In this document: piece by piece, positions 8,258 through 16,279 of the stretch | Position numbering within the stretch: position 1 is the stretch's first letter | How the letters are laid out: each line of letters begins with the position of its first letter | From: Arthrobacter sp. ZGTC412 | GTDB lineage: Bacteria; Actinomycetota; Actinomycetes; Actinomycetales; Micrococcaceae | Direction of reading: 5' to 3' | Assembly (NCBI RefSeq): GCF_002929215.1 | Contig: NZ_PJII01000017.1 | Coordinates: 31,426-95,425, forward strand | Length of the DNA: 64,000 nucleotides | Notes under the pieces: model-generated | What the model was told of the DNA's origin: nothing | Seen by the model: the letters and a program-made list of their open reading frames with translations, nothing else | The model's database searches: none | Made by a program: the position numbers and the translations under genes

Positions 8258-9346
8258 TATGCACCGCCCCCCGGCGAACAGACCGGCCCCTTGCGACGAC
8301 CAACTCCCTGGCGGCGGCGCCCGACCACCGGCCGGACCAGGTTGCGTCACGGCGAAGGCTTCCGGGAACACCTGCGCCTCGGGCGCAAGGGCCTGGCCAT
8401 CGGCATCGACATCGGGGGCACCAAGGTGGCGGCCGGCGTCGTAGACGCCGAAGGCAGGATCCTCAATGAGGCGCGCCGCTCCACGCCGGGTACGGACCCG
8501 CGGGCAGTTGAACAGGTCATCGTGGAACTCGTGGAGGAGCTCGGCCGGGGGCACCGGATTTGGTCGGTGGGGATCGGCGCCGCTGGGTGGATGGACCTCG
8601 ACGGCGGCACGGTACTCTTTAGCCCGCATCTAGCCTGGCGGAACGAACCGCTCCGGGAAAATTTGCAGCACCTCTTGCGCCGTCCCGTCCTGCTCGCGAA
8701 CGACGCCGACGCCGCTGCCTGGGCCGAATGGCGCTTTGGTGCCGGGCAGGGTGAGGACCGGATGGTGTGCATCACCCTGGGCACGGGAATCGGCGGGGCC
8801 ATGGTGATGGACGGGCGGGTTGAGCGCGGCAGGTTTGGCGTAGCCGGCGAGTTCGGCCACCAGATCATCATGCCCGGCGGGCACCGGTGCGAGTGCGGCA
8901 ACCGGGGGTGCTGGGAGCAGTATGCGTCCGGTAATGCCCTGGGGCGTGAAGCCCGGATCCTGGCGCGGGCAAACTCCCCGGTGGCCCAGGACCTGCTGGC
9001 AGCCGTGGGCGGCAACACCGATATCATCACGGGCGCAATCGTCACTGACCTGGCCCTGGCAGGTGACGCCGCTTCCCGTGAACTTATTGATGAAGTAGGT
9101 GAATGGCTGGGTTTGGGCTTGGCCAACCTGGCGGCCGCGCTGGATCCCGGCTTGTTCGTTATCGGCGGCGGCCTCTGTTCCGCGGGGGACCTCCTGGTGG
9201 AGCCTGCCCGCAAGGCATTTTCCCGGAACCTCACCGGCCGCGGGTTCCGGCCTGCGGCCGGCATTCAGTTGGCGGCCCTGGGTCCGAACGCCGGGCTGAT
9301 CGGGGCGGCGGACCTCTCCCGGGTGAGCAGCAGGGTACGCGCCTGA
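8255..9346 (+). CDS. ROK-family glucokinase
   Basis: A sugar kinase of about 363 residues. The ATP site is GIDIGGTKVAAGVVD (near residue 50), the sugar-binding region has GEFGH, and the ROK zinc motif CECGNRGCWEQYASG (near residue 215) holds the cysteine cluster. Together these identify a ROK kinase, probably glucokinase; another hexose or N-acetyl sugar cannot be excluded. An upstream in-frame TTG at 8249 exists, but the -10 spacing favours ATG 8255. The N-terminal 45 residues are basic and proline/arginine rich, longer than in most glucokinases. It converges on the membrane-protein gene with a 21-bp gap. Confidence 0.85.
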   Translation: MYAPPPGEQTGPLRRPTPWRRRPTTGRTRLRHGEGFREHLRLGRKGLAIGIDIGGTKVAAGVVDAEGRILNEARRSTPGTDPRAVEQVIVELVEELGRGHRIWSVGIGAAGWMDLDGGTVLFSPHLAWRNEPLRENLQHLLRRPVLLANDADAAAWAEWRFGAGQGEDRMVCITLGTGIGGAMVMDGRVERGRFGVAGEFGHQIIMPGGHRCECGNRGCWEQYASGNALGREARILARANSPVAQDLLAAVGGNTDIITGAIVTDLALAGDAASRELIDEVGEWLGLGLANLAAALDPGLFVIGGGLCSAGDLLVEPARKAFSRNLTGRGFRPAAGIQLAALGPNAGLIGAADLSRVSSRVRA

Positions 9347-9367
9347 TGTACTGACTGAGGGCAGGCG

Positions 9368-9928
9368 CTAAACGCGTGCTCCGTCGTCGTTCTCGTCTTT
9401 TTCCTTCGGAAGCTGCATGATCAGGTAGACCGTCCCCAGCACAAACACGGCCACGATGCCCACCACAGCGGGCAATGGCGCCGAGCGCCAGAACATGGCC
9501 GACAGCAACAGGGCTATGGGGCCGCCCACTGCTGCCAGCCAGGCCAGCATGGTCAACGGGTCGGTTCCGGCGAGGCTCGGCGGTTCCTCGGGAATGAAGT
9601 CGCCGTCGTCCCCGTCCACGTCATAATCGCGCGGCCCGGCGGCCGCGTTGCCGTTCCCGGCAGTGCCACCTGAGGCTGAGTCCTGCCGCTCGGCGGCGGA
9701 CAGCTCGGTGGGGGCAGCCCCGGCCAGTCCCAGGGGATCGAAGTCCCGGAACGTGGCGGACCTGCCAGCGGCAGCGGGGGTGCCTTCTGGCGCCTGCGGG
9801 CCGTCGGCGGTACCGGTACCCGCGGGCCCTGCAGGGGAGTCTGATTTTAGGCGGGCCACGAGATCAAGCCAAACGGCGTCGTCGTGGTTGGCTCCCTGGT
9901 CCGGCGAACCGGCGTCAGGCCTGTTCAT
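9368..9928 (-). CDS. Small membrane protein, two C-terminal TM segments, unknown function
   Basis: I do not recognise a named family. The 186-residue product has a long soluble N-terminal part rich in Ala, Gly, Pro and Asp, then two hydrophobic segments near residues 125-145 (MLAWLAAVGGPIALLLSAMFW) and 150-172 (AVVGIVAVFVLGTVYLIM). The tail is charged (PKEKDENDDGARV). A longer reading frame reaches 10147, but the ATG at 9928 has AGGAGG upstream, and the extra part is only antisense-like Trp/Pro/Arg-rich sequence inside the next gene. It overlaps the upstream esterase by 14 bases, so it is the last gene of a three-gene operon. Confidence 0.75.
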   Translation of the reverse strand: MNRPDAGSPDQGANHDDAVWLDLVARLKSDSPAGPAGTGTADGPQAPEGTPAAAGRSATFRDFDPLGLAGAAPTELSAAERQDSASGGTAGNGNAAAGPRDYDVDGDDGDFIPEEPPSLAGTDPLTMLAWLAAVGGPIALLLSAMFWRSAPLPAVVGIVAVFVLGTVYLIMQLPKEKDENDDGARV

Positions 9929-10730
9929 GGGAAGCCTCCTGGCCGGACAGTGCAGCTGAAGCGGACGCAGGGCCGGCAGCGGAAACCACGCCGCGGATAA
10001 AGTCCACCGAACCCGCAAAGATTTGTTCGGCGTCGTTGTCCAGAGTGGCCACGTGGTAACTGTTTTCCAACCTGACCAGCTCCAGGGGAGCGTGCGTGAG
10101 GCCGCGGCGCAGGGCCACAATGCTGGAATCGGACACCACATGGTCAACGGTGGAACGGTAGACCTGCACGGGAGCGGTGACCCTGGGCAGGATCCTGACG
10201 GTGTCCTTGAACATCTTGTTGAGTTCGTGGGCGGCAGCTACCGGGGTACGGTTATAGGCACCCTCATCCATACCTTCCTTGAGGATGTCGTTGGCGATGG
10301 CCGGCGTGCTTTTCATGACCAGCTTCAGGATTCCGGCGAGCGGCGCGCGGGGGTCATCGATCATCAGCCCAGGGTTCACGAGCACCACTCCTGCCACCGG
10401 ACGCGTGGCGGCGATGCGCAGCGCCAGCGCTCCACCCATGCTGAGGCCGGCTGAAAAGACATAGTCGCTTTCGGCGTCGAGTTCAAGGTAGGCGTCGTCA
10501 AGCGCCCCATGCCACTGCTGCCACGTGGTCCGGGCAAGCTCCTGCCAGCTGGTGCCGTGGCCCGGCAACAGGGGCATGCGGACAGCAAAACCCGCAGCGG
10601 CAAAGGCCTGAGCCCAGGTGCGCAGGCCGTGGGGGCTTCCGGTGAACCCGTGCGAGAGGACCACCCCGATCCGGGGCCCCTCACCGTTGTATGGACTGCT
10701 GTAGGGGCTGTGGTCCGGGCTGGAGGTCAT
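9915..10730 (-). CDS. Alpha/beta hydrolase (carboxylesterase / monoacylglycerol lipase type)
   Basis: A 271-residue serine hydrolase. The oxyanion-side HGFTGSP is near residue 30, followed by LLPGHGTSWQELA. The nucleophile elbow GLSMGG is near residue 96, and a late histidine sits in SYHVATLD near 240. This is the Est30/YvaK-like carboxylesterase family, usually acting on short acyl esters or monoacylglycerol. No signal peptide is visible, so it is cytoplasmic. It is a close paralogue of the gene immediately upstream (4-base overlap ATGA), and the two were probably produced by tandem duplication. The setting beside acyl-CoA ligase and PlsC suggests a lipid role. Confidence 0.85.
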   Translation of the reverse strand: MTSSPDHSPYSSPYNGEGPRIGVVLSHGFTGSPHGLRTWAQAFAAAGFAVRMPLLPGHGTSWQELARTTWQQWHGALDDAYLELDAESDYVFSAGLSMGGALALRIAATRPVAGVVLVNPGLMIDDPRAPLAGILKLVMKSTPAIANDILKEGMDEGAYNRTPVAAAHELNKMFKDTVRILPRVTAPVQVYRSTVDHVVSDSSIVALRRGLTHAPLELVRLENSYHVATLDNDAEQIFAGSVDFIRGVVSAAGPASASAALSGQEASHEQA

Positions 10731-11515
10731 GGGGTCTCCACTGAAGTGTTCTGGCGGGCGTTGGCGTAGAAAAAGGCTCCGGACCTGGCAAAGATTTCCG
10801 GCGCATCCACGTCCAGCGTAGCCACATGGCCGCTGCTGGCAAGGCTGACAACCTCCGCGAGGTGCTTGCCGAGGCGTTTTCTTAGAACCGCAAGCGAGGT
10901 GGGCGGGACTACTGCGTCCGTGCGGGACTTGAACACTTGCACGGGAGCCGTGACGAGGGGCAGGCCCCGGGTGGCGGCTCCGAACAGCTTCTTCAGTTCG
11001 TGGACGGCCGCGAGGGGAGTGCGGGAATAGTCGCCGTCTTCAGTGACAACCGCCGTGGGCTGCTCCTCCTGGATGGGGAGGGTGGTCTTCTGAAAGTACT
11101 TCAGCACGCCGATGACGCGTACCCGGCGGTCGTAAAAACTGAGGCCGGGGTTGACCACCGAGACGCCCGCCACCTGGTGCCTGGAGGCAGTCAGCAGCGC
11201 GATGGCTCCGCCCATGGACAGCCCCGCGACGAAGCACGTTTCAGTCCGCTCCGAAAGCTCAAGGTAGGCGGTTTCGAAGCTGCCGTACCAATCGCTCCAG
11301 CGTGTCCGGGCGAGCTCGCGCCAATCCGTCCCGTGCCCGGGCAGCAGCGGCACCGTAACTGCGTACCCCTGGGAAGCGAGGTGTTCCGCCCACGGCAACA
11401 CGCTCAGCGGGCTGCCGGTGAAACCGTGGCAGATTGCCACTCCAATCCGGGCATTGGCACCATGGCCCGGATAGCTGAAAGCGGCAGGACGGGACGGGAT
11501 GCTGCTTTCGCTCAT
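10727..11515 (-). CDS. Alpha/beta hydrolase, paralogue of the neighbour
   Basis: A 262-residue serine hydrolase with the same landmarks as the downstream gene: CHGFTGSPLSV near residue 29, LLPGHGTDWRELART, nucleophile elbow GLSMGG near 95, and histidine in SSGHVATLDVDAPEIF near 240. By eye the two proteins share roughly 40-50% identity along their whole length, including RTP.AA.HELKK and VTAPVQV. This is the first gene of a three-gene minus-strand operon, divergent from the acyltransferase gene. Substrate unknown. Confidence 0.85.
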   Translation of the reverse strand: MSESSIPSRPAAFSYPGHGANARIGVAICHGFTGSPLSVLPWAEHLASQGYAVTVPLLPGHGTDWRELARTRWSDWYGSFETAYLELSERTETCFVAGLSMGGAIALLTASRHQVAGVSVVNPGLSFYDRRVRVIGVLKYFQKTTLPIQEEQPTAVVTEDGDYSRTPLAAVHELKKLFGAATRGLPLVTAPVQVFKSRTDAVVPPTSLAVLRKRLGKHLAEVVSLASSGHVATLDVDAPEIFARSGAFFYANARQNTSVETP

Positions 11516-11626
11516 GACACCATCGTGTCACTGTTCCGGGCAAATCTCACTAGAGTAGGGTTGCATTGAACTGCTGGCCAGGCCCGATGCGGGGCTTGGA
11601 GGCTGCCTTCCGGAGAGGTTTTGCAC

Positions 11627-12475
11627 GTGTTTTATTGGGTGATGAAAAGGATCTTTCTGGGTCCGGTGCTGAAGCTGCTTTTCCGCCCCTGGGTGAAGGG
11701 CCTGGACAACATCCCGGCCGACGGTGCGGCGATTATCGCCTCCAACCACCTCTCGTTTTCCGACTCTATTTTTATGCCGTTGATGGTCCGCCGTCCGGTG
11801 GTATTCCTGGCCAAGTCGGAGTACTTTACCGGCACCGGGATCAAGGGGAGGCTGACGGCCATGTTCTTCCGCCTCACCAACCAGCTCCCCATGGACCGGT
11901 CCGGTGGCGCTGCCTCGGAGGCATCGCTGAGTGCCGGAATGGATGTCCTCTCGCATGGCGGGCTGCTCGGCATCTACCCGGAGGGGACGCGCAGCCAGGA
12001 TTCCCGCCTCTATCGAGGCAAAGTCGGGGTGGCCAGGCTGGCGCTCAAGGCCGGTGTACCTGTTGTTCCCGTGGCAATGATCGGCACGGACAAGGTACAG
12101 CCCATCGGCAAGCGCCTGCCCAACATTCGCCGGATCGGCATGATTTTTGGGGAACCACTGGACTTCAGCAGGTACCACGACCAGGCCGAGGACCGGCTGG
12201 TCCAGAGGCAGGTCACGGACGAGATCATGTTCGAGCTGATGCGTCTCTCCGGCCAGGAATACGTGGATGAGTACGCGGCAGTGGTGAAGCTCAGGCTGGC
12301 GGGCAAGCCTGTGGACCCGGCCGCAGCCGCAGAACCCGCTGCCACACCGGCGCCGACCGACGGCAGCACCGGTGGCCCGGATGCTGAGGCAGGTGTCCCA
12401 AACGCCCGTGCCGGGCACCAGGCTGCCAACCCCGGAAAAAAGCAGGACGACGGCGGGGCTGCCGCCACCGCCTGA
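11627..12475 (+). CDS. plsC: 1-acyl-sn-glycerol-3-phosphate acyltransferase
   Basis: A membrane-associated acyltransferase of about 282 residues that makes phosphatidic acid from lysophosphatidic acid. The catalytic HX4D box is in NHLSFSDS (near residue 43) and the glycerol-phosphate motif is YPEGTRSQDSRLYRGKVG (near 115). The family core ends near residue 225. The last 60 residues are a low-complexity Ala/Pro/Gly tail. I chose GTG 11627 over TTG 11621 because GGAGAGG (11612-11618) sits 8 nt before it. A possible -10 (TAGAGT, 11551-11556) lies upstream. Several paralogues are usual in actinobacteria, so acyl specificity is unproven. Confidence 0.88.
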   Translation: MFYWVMKRIFLGPVLKLLFRPWVKGLDNIPADGAAIIASNHLSFSDSIFMPLMVRRPVVFLAKSEYFTGTGIKGRLTAMFFRLTNQLPMDRSGGAASEASLSAGMDVLSHGGLLGIYPEGTRSQDSRLYRGKVGVARLALKAGVPVVPVAMIGTDKVQPIGKRLPNIRRIGMIFGEPLDFSRYHDQAEDRLVQRQVTDEIMFELMRLSGQEYVDEYAAVVKLRLAGKPVDPAAAAEPAATPAPTDGSTGGPDAEAGVPNARAGHQAANPGKKQDDGGAAATA

Positions 12476-12590
12476 GCCGTGTCGGCTGAGGCGCGGCAGA
12501 CATTCGAGGCCGTTGGCGGCCTGGCGGCTGTCTGTGACGCCGTGCCCGGAATGCGTGACGCCGCGGTGTTCCGGGCACCTGCGGGACCGT

Positions 12591-12605
12591 TAGGCTTAGA
12601 AGGTG
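12591..12605 (+). promoter_or_regulatory. Leaderless promoter of aroG
   Basis: TAGGCT (12591-12596) stands 6 nt before the GTG at 12603, with no ribosome binding site between. This is the spacing expected for a transcript starting at the start codon. Confidence 0.65.
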
Positions 12606-13994
12606 ACTGAGCTATCTGCAAAACCTGCCTTTTCGCTGTCCAGCACCGCCCAGAGCGGAGCGGCCAATTATCCCGGGCTCGATGACTGGCGGGACATGCC
12701 CATCTCCCAGCAGCCCAGCTGGCAGGACAGGGACGTGTTCGATGCCTCGGTCAAGGAACTCTCCGTCCTTCCTCCGCTGGTGTTCGCCGGCGAGGTGGAC
12801 GTCCTCCGCGAGCGGCTGGCAGCTGCTGCCCAGGGCAAGGCATTCCTGCTTCAGGGCGGCGACTGCGCCGAAACCTTCGAAGCCGCCACGGCGGACAAGA
12901 TCAGCGCACGCGTCAAGACCATCCTCCAGATGGCGGTGGTCCTGACCTACGGCGCCGCGATGCCCGTCATCAAGATGGGCCGTATGGCCGGCCAGTTCGC
13001 CAAGCCCCGCTCGTCCAACGATGAAACCCGCGACGGCGTCACTCTTCCGGCGTACCGCGGCGACATTGTTAACGGCTACGACTTCACGCCGGAATCGCGC
13101 GGCCACGACGCAGCACGCATGCTCCGCGCCTACCACACGTCCGCCTCGACGCTGAACCTCATCCGCGCCTTCACCCAGGGCGGTTTCGCGGACCTGCGCT
13201 CGGTGCACCAGTGGAACAAGGGCTTCACCGAAAACCCGGCCCACGCGCGCTACGAATCCCTGGCGCGGGACATTGACCGTGCCATCAAGTTCATGGATTC
13301 CTGCGGCGCGGACTTCGAGGCGCTCAAGCGCGTTGAGTTCTTCGCCAGCCACGAGGCCCTCCTCCTGGACTACGAGCGTGCACTCACCCGTATCGACTCC
13401 CGCACCGGATTCCCGTACGACACCTCCGCGCACTTCCTCTGGATCGGAGAACGGACCCGTGAGTTGGACCACGCACACGTTGACTTCCTGTCCCGGGTGC
13501 GCAACCCCATCGGCGTTAAGCTGGGCCCGTCCACCACTGGTGATGACGCCCTCCGCCTGATCGACAAGCTGGACCCGGAGCGGGAGCCCGGCCGGCTGAC
13601 CTTCATCACCCGCATGGGTGCCGGCAACATCCGCGAGAAGCTGCCCGCCGTCGTCGAGAAGGTCACGGCCTCAGGCGCGCAGGTGCTCTGGGTCACCGAT
13701 CCCATGCACGGGAACACCGTGACGTCCCCGAACGGGTACAAGACCCGCAACTTCGACGACGTCATTGATGAAGTGCGCGGCTTCTTCGAGGTGCACCACG
13801 CCTTGGGGACAGTCCCCGGCGGCCTGCACGTGGAAATGACCGGCGACGACGTCGCGGAGTGCCTCGGTGGCGCCGACCCGATCGACCAGGAAGCCTTCCT
13901 GGACCGTTACGAGTCTGTCTGCGACCCCCGGCTCAACCACATGCAGTCCCTCGAAATGGCCTTCCTGGTGGCAGGGGCACTCGCCAAGCACTGA
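12603..13994 (+). CDS. aroG: Class II 3-deoxy-7-phosphoheptulonate (DAHP) synthase
   Basis: The first enzyme of the shikimate pathway: condenses phosphoenolpyruvate and erythrose 4-phosphate. The 463-residue protein shows the class II landmarks LLQGGDCAETFEAATADKI (near 85), KMGRMAGQFAKPRS (near 125), the metal and substrate motif HEALLLDYE (near 253), WIGERTRELDHAHVDF, KLGPSTTGDD and WVTDPMHGNT. Class II is the plant/actinobacterial type, unrelated in sequence to E. coli AroG but with the same barrel. It converges on pknL with a hairpin between them. The aroG-pknL-Rv2175c order is conserved with Mycobacterium. Confidence 0.95.
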   Translation: MTELSAKPAFSLSSTAQSGAANYPGLDDWRDMPISQQPSWQDRDVFDASVKELSVLPPLVFAGEVDVLRERLAAAAQGKAFLLQGGDCAETFEAATADKISARVKTILQMAVVLTYGAAMPVIKMGRMAGQFAKPRSSNDETRDGVTLPAYRGDIVNGYDFTPESRGHDAARMLRAYHTSASTLNLIRAFTQGGFADLRSVHQWNKGFTENPAHARYESLARDIDRAIKFMDSCGADFEALKRVEFFASHEALLLDYERALTRIDSRTGFPYDTSAHFLWIGERTRELDHAHVDFLSRVRNPIGVKLGPSTTGDDALRLIDKLDPEREPGRLTFITRMGAGNIREKLPAVVEKVTASGAQVLWVTDPMHGNTVTSPNGYKTRNFDDVIDEVRGFFEVHHALGTVPGGLHVEMTGDDVAECLGGADPIDQEAFLDRYESVCDPRLNHMQSLEMAFLVAGALAKH

Positions 13995-14032
13995 TGCCTG
14001 CCGGCACCCCGGCACCCGGCAGGGGCGGGGTG

Positions 14033-14067
14033 CGTGGTGTAGGCGGGCCTGGCCCGCCTACACCACG
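14033..14067. terminator. Perfect 17-bp hairpin overlapping the pknL stop codon
   Basis: Bases 14033-14049 pair perfectly with 14051-14067 around a single T (14050). One arm contains the pknL stop codon and its last codons. It terminates both convergent genes; there is no strong T-tract. Confidence 0.75.
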
Positions 14068-16175
14068 GTCAGTGTGATGACTGATCCTTCTGGTACTTCA
14101 GTATCCACGGGGTCCTGGTCCCGGACTGTGCCGAAGAAGCCGCCAAGGATGTTGTTTACCCGCACCTGGAAACCCAGGCCTTCGAGGGCCCGCTTCGCCT
14201 CCGCCGCCTGCTTGCCGATGTAGCTGGGCACCTCCACCATCCTGGGCCCCTTCGAGATGGTCAGGGTCACCGTGCCGCCACGGGTGAGGGTGCCGTTGGC
14301 CGGAGTCTGGCTGACAACAGCGCCCTCCGGGATGTTCCGGTCGAACACCTCTTCGCTCGCTACGTCCGCCTGCAGGCCGGCCGCCTCGATGGCGTCCTTG
14401 GCATCATCCTCTTCCTGGCCCACCACATTGGGCACCGGGATCGGCTCGGGCCCCTTCGATATCACCAGGTTGACGGGTGTCCCGTGCCGGGCAGGGGTAC
14501 CGGCGGCAGGATCCTGCGACAGGACAACGCCCGCCGCTGCAGCTTCATCAAATCTCTCTGTGACCGTCCCCAAGGCCATTTCCGCGCGGTTCAGCCCGAT
14601 CTTGGCTTCCTCCAGGGTGCCCCCGGTCAGTCCGGGCAGCGGGAAGAGTTGCGGGCCCTTCGAAACAAACACCGAGACAGGCTGGAACTTCCGGATCTCC
14701 GAGCCGGCCGGGGGTTCGGTGCCCACCACCAGCCCGCTCGGCACGTCGTCGTCGAAAACGTCCCTGGTAGTTGACCGGAACCCTGCCTGGCTGAGCAGTT
14801 CCTGCGCCTGCGCCACTGTTTTGTTCGCCACGGCAGGGATGGCTGCGGCCGAGCCGGGTCCCATGCCGAAAAACCAGCCGGCCCCCGTTGCCAGCAAGGC
14901 GGCGATGAGCAGGATTACCACCCACAGGACCCCTCGGCGGCGTGGGCTGCCCTCGCGCAGGTTGCGTGCCGGCGTGGCGGCAGCGCGTGCCCGGGCTTTC
15001 TCGTTCTCCTTGTCGGCTTTGCGCTGGGCCCGCTTGCTTAGGGTCGCGGGCGCCGCCGCAGCCCACCGTGCGTCATCATCCGAGCCGGGGGGAGTGAGCT
15101 TGTACCGAAGACCGGAAGCCGGAGGGTGGGCCTCCTCGCCGGGGCCCTGATCAACCTGTGGCTGCTGTGGCTGTGGCTGCTGCGGGTGGCGCGGGGGTGC
15201 CGCCGGCCGGCCAAAGGGCATAACGCTTGTCGGATTGTTCGTACGGGCTATCACCTCGGTGTGGCTCGGGTTTCCGGCGGGGTCCTGGCCGCCGGGTTCC
15301 ACGGCTGCGGGCGGCTGCAGGTCCAGTTCGCGGTCGCTGAGGTTGGTCCTGATGTGGCGCAGTTCCTGGAGCAGCGCGTTCCCGTCGATGGGGCGGTTCT
15401 CCGGATCGTTGGCGGTACACCACTGCACCAGCTCGTCCACCTCGGCTGCCAGGCCAGGCACCAGGGCCGAGGGCGGGCCCACTGTCCCGTTGACGTGCTG
15501 GTATGCCACCTGGATGGGAACTTCACCCGTGAACGGCTGTTGGCCGGTCAGCATCTCGTAAAGCACGATTCCCACGGAGTACACGTCGCTGCGGGCGTCA
15601 GCAGATTTACCGAGGACCAGTTCGGGGGAGAGGTAGGCAACGGTCCCGAGCAGCGCTCCGGTGCTGGTGGAGGTGGTGACCGCGCGCGCCAGTCCGAAGT
15701 CGCCGATCTTAATCCTGCCATCTTCGGCGATCAGGACGTTTTCCGGTTTCACGTCCCGGTGGATGAAACCGGCCGCGTGTGCGGCGCCCAGGCCTTCCAC
15801 CACCGGATCAATCAGCGCCAAGGCAAGCCTGGGCGGAAGCGCACCCTTGGCTTTGATGACGTCCCGCAGCGTGTGGCCTTTGATGTATTCCATGACCAGA
15901 TACGCGGTGTGGGCATCGGTGCCCTGATCCAGTACTCCCACCACGTGGGGATGGGACAGCCTGGCTGCAGCTTTCGCCTCCCGGCCCAGCCTGCCGAGGA
16001 AGCTCTCATCCGCAGAGAGGTGGGGATGCAGCACCTTCAGGGCAACATCCCGTTCCAGCCGCTGGTCGGTGGCCACGTAGACGGTGGACATCCCGCCGCG
16101 CGCCAGCCTGGATTTCACGGCGTACCGGTTGTCCACCAGGGTTCCTACCAGAGGGTCTGCCACGTGTTCCTGCAC
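14058..16175 (-). CDS. pknL: Ser/Thr protein kinase with four PASTA domains (PknL/PknB type)
   Basis: A transmembrane eukaryote-like kinase. The cytoplasmic kinase domain (residues about 16-280) has LARGGMSTVY (P-loop), VALKVL (catalytic Lys), HRDVKPEN and the DFG motif. A basic, proline-rich linker with KRAQRKADKEN follows, then one TM segment near residue 410 (VLWVVILLIAALLATGAGWFF). Four extracellular PASTA repeats end at the C-terminus, each opening like PVPNVVG and closing with SKGP in the first three. PASTA domains bind peptidoglycan fragments or lipid II, so this is a cell-wall sensor. TTG 16196 gives a longer frame; GTG 16175 is preferred because TACGAT lies 6 nt upstream. Context (aroG, Rv2175c-like gene) argues for PknL. 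Confidence 0.88.
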   Translation of the reverse strand: MQEHVADPLVGTLVDNRYAVKSRLARGGMSTVYVATDQRLERDVALKVLHPHLSADESFLGRLGREAKAAARLSHPHVVGVLDQGTDAHTAYLVMEYIKGHTLRDVIKAKGALPPRLALALIDPVVEGLGAAHAAGFIHRDVKPENVLIAEDGRIKIGDFGLARAVTTSTSTGALLGTVAYLSPELVLGKSADARSDVYSVGIVLYEMLTGQQPFTGEVPIQVAYQHVNGTVGPPSALVPGLAAEVDELVQWCTANDPENRPIDGNALLQELRHIRTNLSDRELDLQPPAAVEPGGQDPAGNPSHTEVIARTNNPTSVMPFGRPAAPPRHPQQPQPQQPQVDQGPGEEAHPPASGLRYKLTPPGSDDDARWAAAAPATLSKRAQRKADKENEKARARAAATPARNLREGSPRRRGVLWVVILLIAALLATGAGWFFGMGPGSAAAIPAVANKTVAQAQELLSQAGFRSTTRDVFDDDVPSGLVVGTEPPAGSEIRKFQPVSVFVSKGPQLFPLPGLTGGTLEEAKIGLNRAEMALGTVTERFDEAAAAGVVLSQDPAAGTPARHGTPVNLVISKGPEPIPVPNVVGQEEDDAKDAIEAAGLQADVASEEVFDRNIPEGAVVSQTPANGTLTRGGTVTLTISKGPRMVEVPSYIGKQAAEAKRALEGLGFQVRVNNILGGFFGTVRDQDPVDTEVPEGSVITLTVV

Positions 16176-16187
16176 CCTACGATCGTA
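16173..16187 (-). promoter_or_regulatory. Leaderless promoter of the PASTA kinase gene
   Basis: On the minus strand TACGAT (16187-16182) is followed after 6 nt by the GTG at 16175. A second possible -10, TAGGGT, overlaps it and could serve the GTG further in. Confidence 0.55.
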
Positions 16188-16200
16188 ATCCAGCAATGAA

Positions 16201-16232
16201 ACGGGTCCGAACCCTTACCGGTCCGGACCCGT
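16201..16232 (-). terminator. Terminator of the LysM gene
   Basis: Arms ACGGGTCCG (16201-16209) and CGGACCCGT (16224-16232) form a 9-bp stem. On the minus strand it is followed by TTTC. It separates the LysM gene from the pknL promoter. Confidence 0.65.
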
Positions 16233-16279
16233 GCCGACTTCTCCTGCCAGCCCCCGCATTGCGGAAGCAGGGGCCGGTG

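Noticed and set aside
9929-10147. N-terminal extension of the two-TM membrane protein
   Set aside because: Lies inside the esterase gene; Trp/Pro/Arg-rich out-of-frame sequence; an AGGAGG-preceded ATG at 9928 explains the gene better.
11550-11561. TAGAGT/TAGGGT as promoter of plsC
   Set aside because: No acceptable -35 at 16-18 bp and two equally good overlapping hexamers; too weak to list separately.
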